Assembly (NCBI RefSeq): GCF_034676725.1
Contig: NZ_JAUCBR010000004.1
Coordinates: forward strand, 1,503,501-1,567,500
DNA from: Denitromonas sp.
GTDB taxonomy: Bacteria; Pseudomonadota; Gammaproteobacteria; Burkholderiales; Rhodocyclaceae
Reading direction: 5' to 3'
DNA length: 64,000 bases
The notes beneath the pieces were generated by a model, which searched no databases, was not told the origin of the DNA, and worked only from the letters and a program-made list of their open reading frames with translations. Shown piece by piece: positions 27,465 through 39,253 of this stretch; position 1 is the first letter of the stretch, and every line of letters begins with the position of its first letter. The position numbers and the translations under genes are program-made.

Positions 27465-29884
27465 ACAAACCCCATCCTCGCCAGATGCCCATTCACCCGC
27501 GCTTCCAGCGCCTCGACCCGCTCGGAAAGCCGAGGCAGCGGCGTGTCGTAGCGATCGGCCAGTTCGCGCACCCGCCGGGCGAGGGCCTGGCTGACGCGGT
27601 CCATTTCGCCGTGCACGGCGCGGTCGAGGGTGGCGAGCCATTGGTCGTCCACCACCAGGGTCTTCACCTCGTCGGGTGTGAGTTTGGGGTAGTGGGCGTA
27701 GGCGGCGGCGTCGAGATCGGTTTCCGCCGCCTTGATGCGCTTCTTGAGGGCGGATTCCTCGGCGCTGAGGGCGAGCCACTGTTCGAGCACCGCCAGCTCG
27801 TCGGCGGTGGCGCGGTCGTCCGTGGCCGGTGTGCCGATTTCCTTGATGCGGTCCTTGACGCTGGCGGCGGTGATCTTGTCGAAGCCGGCGAAGGCTGCGT
27901 CCTCGCCGGTGTGTTCTTCTTCCAGCTCGCCGCGGCGCGCGGCGGTGGCCTCGCACTGGGCGGCGAGGCGGTCGAGTTCGGCCTGTTCCTCGGCGAAGTG
28001 GCGCGCCACGAGCACGGCCTTGGGCACCAGGTCGCAGGCCCAGCCCTTGTCGATGGGTTTGTCGGCCTTGCCGTTCTTGCCCTTGCGGGTCTCGATCACG
28101 CGCGCGGTTTCGGCCCGCCAGCCGTCGGCGGCGATCAGGTAGGCCTGATCCTGCATTGTGTCGGCCCAGTAGTCCATGAGGTGCTGGTAGATGGCGTAGG
28201 GGTCGAGCAGGGGCTGGCCGGTGAAGGTCTGCAGCAGGTCTTCGGCGATGTCGGTGATGAGCGCCTTGGGGTGGAAACCGGCTTCGAGGGCCTTGAGCGT
28301 GGCTTCGCTGCGGGCGCGCCAGTGGGCAAAGCGCGCTTCGGTGCGTGCGATGAAGGCGGCGAACTCGGGGTGGGCGAAGATGGTGGCCTTGATGGCGGCC
28401 TTGTCTACGGCGAGGTCCAGATAGCCGGGGCGGTTGGGGCGGAACAGGGTGGTTTCGAGCTGCGGGCACACCGCCCAATAGTCATGTAGCGCGGCCACGT
28501 CGGCGGCCGGGATGCCACCCCTGAGGTGGGCCTCGATGTCCTGCGAGTCTTCTTCGCGGGCGCTGTCCAGGTAGCGCGGCAGGTTGAGGTTGTAGTCGTT
28601 CTTTTCGATGGCCGCGAAGGGCACGAATTTGGCGTAGCTGGGGTCGGCTTCGTCCTGGCGGGTGAAGACATCCACGATCTTGTGGATGTCGCGCGAGCGC
28701 AGGCGGTTCTTGGGGCCGTCCTTCATGAAGCCGCGGCTGGCGTCCACCATGAAGATGCCTTGGCGATCCGCGGCGCCGGCCTTGTCGATGACCACGATGC
28801 AGGCCGGGATGCCGGTGCCGTAGAAGAGGTTGGCCGGCAGGCCGATGATGCCCTTGATGTAGCCGCGCCGCACCAGATTGCGGCGGATCTCGGCCTCGGC
28901 ATTGCCGCGAAAGAGCACGCCGTGGGGCAGGATGCAGGCGCCCTGGCCGGTGGGCTTGAGCGAGCGGACGATGTGCAGCAGGTAGGCGTAGTCGCCCTGC
29001 TTGTCGGGCGGGATGCCGAAGGCGGCGAAGCGCTCGAAGGGGTCGTGCTGGGGATCGAGGCCGGTGCTCCAGCGCTTGTCGGAGAAGGGCGGATTGGCGA
29101 CCACGTAGTCGAAGGTCTTGAGTGCCTCGCCGGTCTTGAACTTGGGGTTGGTGAGGGTGTTGCCGTGTTCGATCACCGCCGCCGGCTTGTTGTGCAGGAT
29201 CATGTTCATGCGTGCCAGACCGCTGGTGGCTTCGTCCTTCTCCTGGCCGTAGAGCGAGACGTCGGCATGGGCCGCGTCGCCCACCTTGAGCAGCAGCGAT
29301 CCGGATCCGCAGGTCGGGTCATACACGGTGGTGGTGCTGGTGGTCTTGGCTTCGCCGATGCCGAGCACCGCGGCCATGATGATGCTCACCTCGGCCGGGG
29401 TGTAGAACTGCCCCTTGCTCTTGCCGCTCTCGGTGGCGAAGTGGCGCATCAGGTATTCGTAGGCGTCGCCGAGGATGTCGTCGCCGTCGGCGCGGTTCCT
29501 GGAGAAATCCAGCGCCGGGTTCTGGAAGATGGCGATCAGGTTGGTCAGCCGGTTGACCATCTCCTTGCCCGAACCGAGCAGGGCGGCATCGTTGAAGTCT
29601 GCCTTGATGGTGAGCCGGTTGGCCTGCTCCAGCGGCGCGATGATGGCCTTGTTGATCTTGTCGCCGATGTCCGCCTTGCCTTTGAGCGCGACCATGTCCT
29701 TGAAACTGGCGCCTGCGGGCACCTGGATGGGGGCGAAGGGCCGGCCTGCGTATTTGTCGCTGATGTACTTGATGAACAGCATTACCAGCACGTAGTCCTT
29801 GTACTGGCTGGCGTCCATGCCGCCACGCAACTCGTCGCAGGAGGCCCACAGGGAGGTGTACAGCTCGGATTTCTTGATGGCCAT
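27455..29884 (-). CDS. hsdM: Type I restriction-modification DNA methyltransferase subunit M
   Basis: N6-adenine methyltransferase subunit that protects host sites and, with HsdS, forms the core complex. I start at ATG 29882-29884 (MAIKKSELYTSLW), giving 809 residues; a longer reading to 30040 is unconserved. The catalytic domain shows the SAM motif YDPTCGSGSLLLKVG and the NPPFSDKRW active-site motif. After the usual core the protein has an extra C-terminal part (from about residue 480) with charged coiled-coil-like stretches such as RLAAQCEATAARRGELEEE, making it longer than the classical ~500-residue HsdM; such long versions are known. First gene of the island, overlapping hsdS by 10 bases. 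Confidence 0.96.
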   Translation of the reverse strand: MAIKKSELYTSLWASCDELRGGMDASQYKDYVLVMLFIKYISDKYAGRPFAPIQVPAGASFKDMVALKGKADIGDKINKAIIAPLEQANRLTIKADFNDAALLGSGKEMVNRLTNLIAIFQNPALDFSRNRADGDDILGDAYEYLMRHFATESGKSKGQFYTPAEVSIIMAAVLGIGEAKTTSTTTVYDPTCGSGSLLLKVGDAAHADVSLYGQEKDEATSGLARMNMILHNKPAAVIEHGNTLTNPKFKTGEALKTFDYVVANPPFSDKRWSTGLDPQHDPFERFAAFGIPPDKQGDYAYLLHIVRSLKPTGQGACILPHGVLFRGNAEAEIRRNLVRRGYIKGIIGLPANLFYGTGIPACIVVIDKAGAADRQGIFMVDASRGFMKDGPKNRLRSRDIHKIVDVFTRQDEADPSYAKFVPFAAIEKNDYNLNLPRYLDSAREEDSQDIEAHLRGGIPAADVAALHDYWAVCPQLETTLFRPNRPGYLDLAVDKAAIKATIFAHPEFAAFIARTEARFAHWRARSEATLKALEAGFHPKALITDIAEDLLQTFTGQPLLDPYAIYQHLMDYWADTMQDQAYLIAADGWRAETARVIETRKGKNGKADKPIDKGWACDLVPKAVLVARHFAEEQAELDRLAAQCEATAARRGELEEEHTGEDAAFAGFDKITAASVKDRIKEIGTPATDDRATADELAVLEQWLALSAEESALKKRIKAAETDLDAAAYAHYPKLTPDEVKTLVVDDQWLATLDRAVHGEMDRVSQALARRVRELADRYDTPLPRLSERVEALEARVNGHLARMGFVWK

Positions 29885-30057
29885 CGGGTCGTGTCGGGTC
29901 GGTGAAGGCGGTAAGGATACTGCGATGCCGCCCGGCCGTCGTTGCCGATTAGACGATGCTGGCGCTCGTCGTGGCAGGAGGGTGGCGTCGGTGTCCGATT
30001 GAGATGGCCGACCGAGGCTCTCGTATTGCGTGCGATACAACGGATCCGGCGAAGGCT

Positions 30058-30381
30058 TCAGGTTTGGGCGTCACCGTTGTCGAGCACGCCCAAAAACCGC
30101 GCCCGCGCCGCCGCCAGCGCCATCCGTCCCGATTCATCCACCAGCCGCATTGCCGCGCCGTGATAGGCCTCGAAGGCCGCCAGCACCGTATCGGCGTCCA
30201 CCGTCCGCGCCGCCTTGGGCGGTGGGGGCGGGGTGTTGCCGTCGACGGCCTTGAGCACCGCAAACTTGGGGATGAACACCGAGCCGCCTTTTTCGGTGGC
30301 GCCGGTCATGGGGCCGGTCTTGGTGAGGATCTTGCCCTGGTATTCGAAGCGGGCGCCGAGGGGGAGCTGGTTGAGTTTCAT
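30058..30381 (-). CDS. Small conserved-looking protein of unknown function
   Basis: A 107-residue predicted cytoplasmic protein, starting MKLNQLPLGARFEYQGKILTK at ATG 30379-30381 (seen as MKLNQLPLGARF, EYQGKILTKTGP). The N-terminal half looks like a small beta-barrel-type domain (GARFEYQGKILTKTGPM), a Pro run (PPPPPK) follows, and the C-terminal half is an Ala-rich helix. I recognise no named family. It is separated from hsdM by 173 bases and from the DM13 gene by a repeat remnant at 30418-30450. The sequence is coherent and has good codon use, so I take it as a real gene. Confidence 0.65.
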   Translation of the reverse strand: MKLNQLPLGARFEYQGKILTKTGPMTGATEKGGSVFIPKFAVLKAVDGNTPPPPPKAARTVDADTVLAAFEAYHGAAMRLVDESGRMALAAARARFLGVLDNGDAQT

Positions 30382-30417
30382 GGCATGGAGCGTACTGCAA
30401 TCCGGGTGAGGAATGGC

Positions 30418-30450
30418 GCAGGGCGGATAAGCGCAGCGCATCGGCCCTAC
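30418..30450. repeat. Half-copy of GGCGGATAAGC palindromic repeat
   Basis: GCAGGGCGGATAAGCGCAGCGCATCGGCCCTAC (given here by its parts GGGCGGATAAGCGCAGCGCAT and CGGCCCTAC) shares its first 21 bases with the longer repeat at 41560-41643. It lies right at the 3' end of the DM13 gene, whose stop codon is within it. Confidence 0.7.
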
Positions 30451-30914
30451 CGGTACTTCGCCGCCGTAATGAACTGGCCGAAGCTCTCGCACCAGACGAT
30501 GGCGGTGGTGTAGCGCTCGGGGTTGATGTGGGGCGGGACGTCGACCACGAAGTTGTCGAAGGTGCGCACATGGCCGACCTGCGCCATGCGCGGTTTGAGG
30601 CGGTTGAAGTCGGCTTCGGTGTCGATGAACTCGGGCGACAGGTAGAGGCGGTAGTCGGGCCCGGGGGCGACGCGGCCCTCCAGGGCGATGGCCTTGGCGC
30701 TGACATGCAGTGTGCCTTCGCCCCAGTGCAGGGCGTCGCTGTCGGTCAGGTCGCGGCGAAACTGTCCGGTGAACATCGTCTCTCCCACCTGCTGGCGCAG
30801 TTGTTCGGTGGTGGGGGCGTCGGGGGCGATGAGGATGGGCGTCAGGTACACGCCGCCGGCGAAGCCAACGGCGATGGCGACGACATGGGTGGTGAGCAGG
30901 AGGGGGCGTTTCAT
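30447..30914 (-). CDS. DM13-domain membrane-anchored/exported protein
   Basis: A 155-residue protein with an N-terminal hydrophobic segment (about residues 6-28, HVVAIAVGFAGGVYLTPILI) acting as signal or anchor, followed by a DM13-type domain. The domain marks are the GQFRRDLTDSDALHWGEGTLHV start, the LYLSPEF strand, and the near-C-terminal VVDVPPHINPERYTTAIVWCESFGQFITAA with its conserved single Cys. DM13 domains are proposed to act in redox or electron transfer and are related to cytochrome-like beta folds. No operon partner is evident; HPPD is divergent. Confidence 0.82.
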   Translation of the reverse strand: MKRPLLLTTHVVAIAVGFAGGVYLTPILIAPDAPTTEQLRQQVGETMFTGQFRRDLTDSDALHWGEGTLHVSAKAIALEGRVAPGPDYRLYLSPEFIDTEADFNRLKPRMAQVGHVRTFDNFVVDVPPHINPERYTTAIVWCESFGQFITAAKYR

Positions 30915-31367
30915 CGGTTGATTGCGTCCGTGGGGGGGTTTTCAGCCGCGCGGAAGACAAAGCCCACCGCCAGCGCCGCGAATTTGGCAGAACATTGCGT
31001 GGCTTGCACCCTACACTGAGCCTATCTGCCGCAAGAGCAGCATACCCAACAGGAGACAGCATGGCGAGCGAGCACCACGCAGGGGCGCTGATGCCGCCGG
31101 CCGCCCGGCCGGTGCGGCCTTCGCACGCCTGTCTGCCCGGTGCCTGCCGTTGCGGTTGCAGCCATTCGCGCCGGCGCGCCTGTGTGCTGGTGCTGTCGGC
31201 CCGTGTGCGATGTTCGACGGGCGCATCCTTGCGTCGTTCGGCGCTGTGCCTTGGCGAACACCTGGCGCGCAGCGTGCGCGGCCTGCCGGGGGCACCTCCG
31301 GCGGTCTGATCGATCCAACCCTTATCGCCGCATGCGCGGTTCCCCGGATCTTTCAGGAGTTTTCGAC
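30915..31367. other. Divergent intergenic region upstream of hppD and the DM13 gene
   Basis: This 453-base stretch lies between divergent genes and should hold both promoters; I cannot pick either with confidence. A 7-G run is at 30932-30938. A plus-strand frame from ATG 31061, preceded by ACAGGAGACAGC, encodes 82 residues rich in Arg and Cys and ends at 31309; it has no recognisable fold and I do not call it a gene, though a leader peptide is possible. Confidence 0.5.
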
Positions 31368-32444
<1,077 letters not shown>

Positions 32445-32459
32445 GGCCCGCCAAAGTAG

Positions 32460-32499
32460 ACGGCCCGGCCACCGCTTGTGTCGGTGGCCGGGCCGTTTT
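32460..32499 (+). terminator. Intrinsic terminator after hppD
   Basis: A perfect 15-base stem (32460-32474 with 32482-32496), a 7-base loop and TTTT at 32496-32499. It begins 16 bases after the hppD stop, between hppD and the convergent PEP-CTERM gene; the T-run is on the plus side only. Confidence 0.9.
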
Positions 32500-32516
32500 G
32501 CGTGGACCGCCGTGCT

Positions 32517-33347
32517 TCAGCGGCGACGGCGGGCGATCAGCCCGACCAGGCCGAGGCCGGCCAGCAGCATGGCGTAGGACTCGGGCTCGGGCACGGCGCT
32601 GACCGTGAGCTGGCCGTCGAACTGCGCCGCGGCGCCGGACAGCCATTGCTCACCGGCCGCGTAGGCCAGGCTGCTGCCGGTCTGGGTGGATTGGAGATGC
32701 AGCGACAGGGTGAGGTCGAGGACCTGGCCGACGACCGAGGCAAAGCTGAGGCCCACCGGCGCGCTGGCATCGCCCGACCACGACAGCGACAGGAGGGTGT
32801 CCGGCTGGCCGGCCTGGCGGATCTCCAGGTCGAGGCCGATCAGATGGTCGGCGCTCAGGCCGCGGTCGAGCAGCACGTCGGCCATGCCGCTGAGGCTGAC
32901 GGTCACCGCCGTGCCGTCGGCCTCGCCGGCGTCGCCGAGGATGCGCAGCTGCAGTCCGGACACGGCCACGTCCTGGGTGGCGAAGTAGTCCCCCACGGTG
33001 CCGGCGGCGCTGGCGGCAAAGCCGAGCGAGTGGGCGGTGCCGAGGTAGAGCGCGGTGGTGGCGCTGTCGCCGAGGGTGTCGACGAGCAGCGTGTGGGCGT
33101 AGCCGGTGTCGGCCGCGCCGCCGGGCAGCGTCAGGCTGCCGACGTCGGCACCGGTGAGGCCGGCGTAGCCGGGCCCGGCATCGAGATCGGTGAAGCCATC
33201 GGCCGCGACGATGTCGCCGCCGATGTTGGCGCTCAGGCTGCTGAAACCGAAGCCGGTACCGGCCTCGACCAGCGACCAGCGCGCGGCCTGGACCGGCGTG
33301 GCCGCCGCGAGGGCGAGCGCGGCGATGAACAGGGTCTTGTGGAACAT
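32517..33347 (-). CDS. PEP-CTERM exported protein
   Basis: A 276-residue secreted protein. It begins with a signal peptide (KTLFIAALALAAATPVQA) and ends with the PEP-CTERM sorting signal: VPEPESYAMLLAGLGLVGLI, a hydrophobic helix, then ARRRR. Such proteins are processed by exosortase and usually end up in the exopolysaccharide layer or outer surface. The middle is Gly/Ala/Ser-rich with beta character and has no catalytic motif I can name. It is 30 bases downstream of the 5'-nucleotidase gene on the same strand. No exosortase gene is in the window. Confidence 0.88.
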   Translation of the reverse strand: MFHKTLFIAALALAAATPVQAARWSLVEAGTGFGFSSLSANIGGDIVAADGFTDLDAGPGYAGLTGADVGSLTLPGGAADTGYAHTLLVDTLGDSATTALYLGTAHSLGFAASAAGTVGDYFATQDVAVSGLQLRILGDAGEADGTAVTVSLSGMADVLLDRGLSADHLIGLDLEIRQAGQPDTLLSLSWSGDASAPVGLSFASVVGQVLDLTLSLHLQSTQTGSSLAYAAGEQWLSGAAAQFDGQLTVSAVPEPESYAMLLAGLGLVGLIARRRR

Positions 33348-33377
33348 GGGTCAGGCTCCTTGGGGTGTCCGGGGTGC

Positions 33378-35288
33378 TCAGGGCAGGCGGGTGATGCGGT
33401 CTTGCGCGCCCGGGGCGACGCCGGCCGGGTTGGCCTGCAGGTAGGCTTCGAAGGCGTCGAGGTCCACCGCGCCGCCGAGGCGGTCGGTGCCTTCGGTGAG
33501 CACCGCGAAGGCGTCGCCGCCGTCGGCCAGGAAGCTGTTGACCGTCACCCGGTAGGCCGCGCTCGGGTCGACCGGCACGCCGTCGAGGGTCATCGTGGTG
33601 ATGCGGGCGTTGCAGGCGGCGCCGGCCGAGTAGCTGTAGGCGAAGCCGGCGGACACCTGCAGCATGCGGGTGCTGCTCTGGCCGTTGCAGCCGGCGAACT
33701 GGGTTTCGAGCAGGGTTTTGAGCTGCGCGCCGTTGAGCGTCAGGGTCACCAGCGAGTTGCCGAAGGGCTGCACGGTGAAGGCGTCGCCGAAGGTGACCTT
33801 GCCGTCGGGGGCGTTGAAGGGCAGGTCGGCGCGGATGCCGCCCGGGTTCATGAAGGCCACCACGGCCTCGCCGAAGCCGATGTCGTCGGTGGCGTCGAGC
33901 TGGGCGTCGGCGATCACGTCGCCCAGGGGCGATTCGCCGGCGGCGTTCTGGCTGCGGCTGATGGCGCCGGTAATGGTGCCGATCACGCGCGCCTTGGGCA
34001 CGGCGGAGAGCGCGTCGTAGTGGGCGACCAGGTCGGTCATGTAGGGGGCTTCGGCGGTGGTGTTGCCGGTGCCGGTGGCAACGTTGGTGGCGGCCACGGC
34101 GATGACGTCGCGCGTCTGGGTGTCGAGGGTCAGGTCGATGTCGGTCAGCATGCGGGCGTACTGACCGGCGGAGGTCACGCGCACCGGCTGGCCGGCTTTG
34201 TTGGGGATGAGGCAGTTGTAGGCGCGGTGGGTGTGGCCGGAGATGACCAGGTCGACCGCCGGATCGAGGCGGTTGACGATATCGACGATCGGGCCGGAGA
34301 CGCCGTCGCAGCCGTTGTCGCCGCCGGCGGCAAAGCCGCCTTCATGGATCAGTACCACGATGCTCTCGATGCCCTTGGCCTTGAGCTGGGGCACCAGCGC
34401 ATTGACCGTGTCGGCCTCGTCGCCGAACTGCAGCCCGGCCACGCCGGCGGGGGAAACGATGGTCGGCGTGCCTTTGAGCGTCATGCCGACGAAGGCCACC
34501 TTGTTGCCGAGGAAGTCTTTCACGCCATAGGCCGGCAGCACGGTCTGGCCGGTGGTGGTGTCGTGCACGTTGGCGGCGAGGAAGCCGAAGGCCGCGCCGG
34601 CGAACTGGCCGTCGCCGCGCACGTCCTGCGGCAGGCCGAGGCCCGAGAAGGCGTCGCTGGCGTGGTTGCCGCCATGCTGCATGCGGTGCAGTTCGGCCTT
34701 GCCCTCGTCGAACTCATGGTTGCCGACGGCGTTGAAGTCGATGCCGATGCGGTTCATCGCCTCGATGGTCGGCTCGTCCTTGAACAGGGCCGAGGTCAGC
34801 GGGCTGGCGCCGATCATGTCACCGGCCGAGACCACCGCGTTGAGCGGGTTCTGCGCGCGCAGTTCATCGATGCGGGTGGCGAAGCGCGCCACGCCGGGGT
34901 TGCTGCTCGAGCCCTCGCCGGCCTTGATGGTGCCGTGGAAGTCGTTGAAGCCGATCAGCTTGACGGTCAGCGTGCGACCGATGTCCGAGGCCTTGGCGGC
35001 GGCGATCAACTGGATGCGCTCGCGCGCCGAAATCTGGCGCTCGCGCATCAGCTCGAAGCTCACCCGCGACACATGGGCGAGAAAGCTCGACGTGTTGCCC
35101 CAGGCCTGTTCATCGTCGAAGCGGTCGTCGAGGGTGCAGCCGCCGAGGGCGCGGTTGACGACGCCGCTGTCGACGGTACCGAAGGTGACGTTGGCGACCG
35201 GGTCGGGGCTGGTGCAGGTGACGGCAAAGGCCGCCGTCGGCACGAAGGCGGCGGCGACGGCGGTGGCGAGCAGGTGTTTCACGCGCAT
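33378..35288 (-). CDS. Periplasmic 5'-nucleotidase / 2',3'-cyclic nucleotide phosphodiesterase family
   Basis: A 636-residue exported metallophosphoesterase of the UshA/CpdB superfamily, predicted to hydrolyse extracellular nucleotides. A signal peptide ends at about residue 22 (VAAAFVPTAAFA). The metallophosphatase domain shows NDFHGTIK, the GDMIG motif, GNHEFDEG and the SGHTHRAYNC motif, together binding two metals. The C-terminal 5'-nucleotidase domain has NPGGIRADL and the substrate-ring motifs FGNSLVTL and NSFLADGGDAF. The N-terminal ~100 residues before NDFHG form an extra stretch with two Cys. Which nucleotides it prefers is not decidable. Confidence 0.92.
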   Translation of the reverse strand: MRVKHLLATAVAAAFVPTAAFAVTCTSPDPVANVTFGTVDSGVVNRALGGCTLDDRFDDEQAWGNTSSFLAHVSRVSFELMRERQISARERIQLIAAAKASDIGRTLTVKLIGFNDFHGTIKAGEGSSSNPGVARFATRIDELRAQNPLNAVVSAGDMIGASPLTSALFKDEPTIEAMNRIGIDFNAVGNHEFDEGKAELHRMQHGGNHASDAFSGLGLPQDVRGDGQFAGAAFGFLAANVHDTTTGQTVLPAYGVKDFLGNKVAFVGMTLKGTPTIVSPAGVAGLQFGDEADTVNALVPQLKAKGIESIVVLIHEGGFAAGGDNGCDGVSGPIVDIVNRLDPAVDLVISGHTHRAYNCLIPNKAGQPVRVTSAGQYARMLTDIDLTLDTQTRDVIAVAATNVATGTGNTTAEAPYMTDLVAHYDALSAVPKARVIGTITGAISRSQNAAGESPLGDVIADAQLDATDDIGFGEAVVAFMNPGGIRADLPFNAPDGKVTFGDAFTVQPFGNSLVTLTLNGAQLKTLLETQFAGCNGQSSTRMLQVSAGFAYSYSAGAACNARITTMTLDGVPVDPSAAYRVTVNSFLADGGDAFAVLTEGTDRLGGAVDLDAFEAYLQANPAGVAPGAQDRITRLP

Positions 35289-35522
35289 GGCGGGGTCCTC
35301 GGCAAATGAGTTGGGGGACGCAGGAGGAAGCGTCCGGCGTGCCTACGTTAAGCGCCGTCGATGACAGGCGATGGCCCGCCTCGGACGCCGGGACTGGTCC
35401 GTTTGGCGGATGGCGCGCCGAGGGTGGCGGCGCCGTTGGTTCCGCCGCGCAGTGCGGCTAAACTTTCGCCTTCATGATGAATAGCTAGCGCCCGGGCGGC
35501 CGGGCGCGAGGGGCGACGGGCA

Positions 35523-37223
<1,701 letters not shown>

Positions 37224-37230
37224 GGCTGCC

Positions 37231-39249
37231 GTGAACACCTACTGGCAGCGGCTCGGCATTGCGCCGACCGACGACCGGCGAGCCATCAAGCGTGCTTATG
37301 CCGCCCGCCTCAAGCACACCCGGCCCGACGATGACGCCGAGGCCTACCAGCGCCTGCGCGAGGCCTACGACTGGGCGCTGGCCAATGTTCAGCGGCAGGG
37401 CGCGCTGCCGGCGGAAGATGCCGTTGCCCGGGCGTTGTCGCCCGAACCCACGCCCCCCGCCCGCCGGCTCGACCTCATGCACGCCGACCGGCTGGGCCGA
37501 CTCGCGCCGGCGCAGTGCCGGGTACTCGGCGTGAATGCCGGGCAAGCCCGGGATGGCCAGCGCGCCGAGGTCGATCCCCGGCCGCTTGCCCATGCGCGCT
37601 GGTGGCGCTATCGGGTGCCCGAGCATGCCGTGCGCTATGCCGCCCCGGTGGATCGGGTCGATGCCGTCACCGAGCCGCCGCTCGACCCCGACGCGGTGAT
37701 GGCGGCGCTCGAAGCCGTCCGCGACCGTTTTGGTCCGACCGGCCTCGATGCCCATGTCGACACCCTCACCGAGCAGCTCGACGCCCTGCCGCTGTGGGCG
37801 CAGGACCGCCTCCAGCGCGCGCTGGTGCACTTCATCCTCGATGACGAGCGCCTGTCGCCGCGGTTCGTGCTGGCGCTGGCCGAGCGGTTCGGCTGGGGGA
37901 CCGATTTCCGGTTGGAGCCGCGACTCGGCGAGGCCAATGCGCTTCGCCTCTACGCGCGGCTCAAGACCGCACGCGGCACGCCCCTGGCCCCCGATGCCAC
38001 CGTGCCCGCCGAACCGCCCGAGCAGCGTTACCGCCACCTGCTGCATACCGCGCGTTGCCACGATACCGGGCGCATGGGCCGCTTCTGGGTGCGGCTGTTG
38101 CTCAGCCCGCTGGCGCTGTTCGATGCCTTGCGCCAGCCCGACGCCCGCGACCTGCTCGATGCCGAGGGGCTCGACTGGCGCGTGGTCGGCCGCTGGAGCT
38201 GGCGGGTGTTCCTGGTGCAACTGGCCGGCCTCGCCGTGGGCCTGAGCCTGCTGCAGGGGGCACAGTCGCTGCTGTCGGCGCTCCCGCGCCCGGTGCTGCC
38301 GCTGGCCATGTTCGGCGCCGGCGCGCTCGGCTACCAGCTGTTCCGCTGCGCCCCGGGCCCGCTCATTGACGCCTGGTACGCCCGGCCGCACCACAGCGCG
38401 CTGGCGCGCTGGATCGTGCGCCAGCGCCATGGCTGGAAGCTGCCCTGGATGGCCTTCTTCCTGAGTTGGGCACTGGTTGTCGCGGCCGTCGGATGGAGCC
38501 GGGAGCTGGCGGCAGCCGGCTTCGACAGGCCGCATGACTACGCCCTGGGCGCCGCCATGCTGCTGTTGCCCATTGCGCTCTTGCTGATCCTCGTCTGGCC
38601 GGCCGGTGAAACCTGGAGCCCGCTCTTCGTGCCGATCGGGCTTGCTGGCAGCGTGGTGCTTGTCGTGCTGTTCGATGGTCCGCGTGACTTCGCCCTCGGC
38701 GCCGCCGTACTGGTGCCGCCCATTGCGTTCTTGCTGCTTCTGGTCTGGCCGGCGGGCGAAAGCTGGAGCCGGCTCATCGTGCCGACCGGGCTTGGCGCCA
38801 GTGCGGTGCTTGCCGGGCTCTTCGATGGCCCGTATGCGGCCCTCACCGGCCTGCTCGCCGGCTTTGCCTGGGTCGTCTCCGCGGTCGTCTTCGTGCGCCG
38901 GGCGCCCGCGCTGTCCGCGCGCTTCATCAACGCGCCCTTCTCCTTGCTGTTGCCGAAAAATGGCTGGGGTTGGCTGGCTTTCGTCGTCTTCTTCAAAGGC
39001 GTCTTCGTGTTTTACGCGGCCGTGTTCGCGCTGGGCGCGCCCGTGTTCCTGCTCGCCTATGCACGCCAGGCGGGACCGGTGCGGGCCTACCTGGCGCTGT
39101 GCAGCGCAGCGGCCCTGTATGGCTCGGGCGGTCTTGCCATGGACAGCTGGGCAGCGGTCCTGTGGCTGCAGATCGTGCTTTTCGTGCTCGTCCGCGTCGG
39201 GCGCGTATCCGACTGGTTCCTGTCGCGTCCGGCGCTGCGCGCGGCGTAA
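37231..39249 (+). CDS. Membrane J-domain-like protein with 50-residue tandem repeat, HscC partner
   Basis: A 672-residue protein with an N-terminal J-like domain (residues 1-55: NTYWQRLGIAPTDDRRAIKRAYA, read as YWQRLGIAPTDDRRAIKR then AYAARLKHTRPDDD). The canonical HPD is altered: His and Pro-Asp are split by two residues (HTRPD). A long soluble part follows (to about 310), then many hydrophobic segments from residue 325 on. Residues 431-480 and 481-530 are a tandem duplication (FDRPHDYALGAA / FDGPRDFALGAA, both with LVWPAGE and a hydrophobic tail), and the third start FDGP follows. The gene is 7 bases downstream of hscC. Membrane J proteins of the DjlB/DjlC kind partner HscC; the repeat is not known to me in that family. 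Confidence 0.8.
   Translation: MNTYWQRLGIAPTDDRRAIKRAYAARLKHTRPDDDAEAYQRLREAYDWALANVQRQGALPAEDAVARALSPEPTPPARRLDLMHADRLGRLAPAQCRVLGVNAGQARDGQRAEVDPRPLAHARWWRYRVPEHAVRYAAPVDRVDAVTEPPLDPDAVMAALEAVRDRFGPTGLDAHVDTLTEQLDALPLWAQDRLQRALVHFILDDERLSPRFVLALAERFGWGTDFRLEPRLGEANALRLYARLKTARGTPLAPDATVPAEPPEQRYRHLLHTARCHDTGRMGRFWVRLLLSPLALFDALRQPDARDLLDAEGLDWRVVGRWSWRVFLVQLAGLAVGLSLLQGAQSLLSALPRPVLPLAMFGAGALGYQLFRCAPGPLIDAWYARPHHSALARWIVRQRHGWKLPWMAFFLSWALVVAAVGWSRELAAAGFDRPHDYALGAAMLLLPIALLLILVWPAGETWSPLFVPIGLAGSVVLVVLFDGPRDFALGAAVLVPPIAFLLLLVWPAGESWSRLIVPTGLGASAVLAGLFDGPYAALTGLLAGFAWVVSAVVFVRRAPALSARFINAPFSLLLPKNGWGWLAFVVFFKGVFVFYAAVFALGAPVFLLAYARQAGPVRAYLALCSAAALYGSGGLAMDSWAAVLWLQIVLFVLVRVGRVSDWFLSRPALRAA
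38521..38820 (+). repeat. Two 150-base direct repeats inside the J-like gene
   Basis: Units 38521-38670 and 38671-38820 are in register (each begins TTCGA and contains GCCCATTGCG then CTGGTCTGGCCGG or CTCGTCTGGCCGG). The start of a third unit, TTCGATGGCCCG, is at 38821. They encode a membrane-helix hairpin duplicated exactly every 50 residues. Confidence 0.9.
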
Positions 39250-39253
39250 ACGC

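Noticed and set aside
26205..28478. 757-codon reading that fuses part of hsdM's other frame with hsdS
   Set aside because: The first 338 codons lie in a shifted frame of hsdM and are Arg/Pro/Gly-rich noise; the real hsdS begins at 27464, overlapping the hsdM stop by 10 bases.
31061..31309. 82-codon frame with a good ribosome-binding site upstream of hppD
   Set aside because: Arg- and Cys-rich with no recognisable domain and no sign of conservation; it could be a leader peptide but I cannot support it as a gene.
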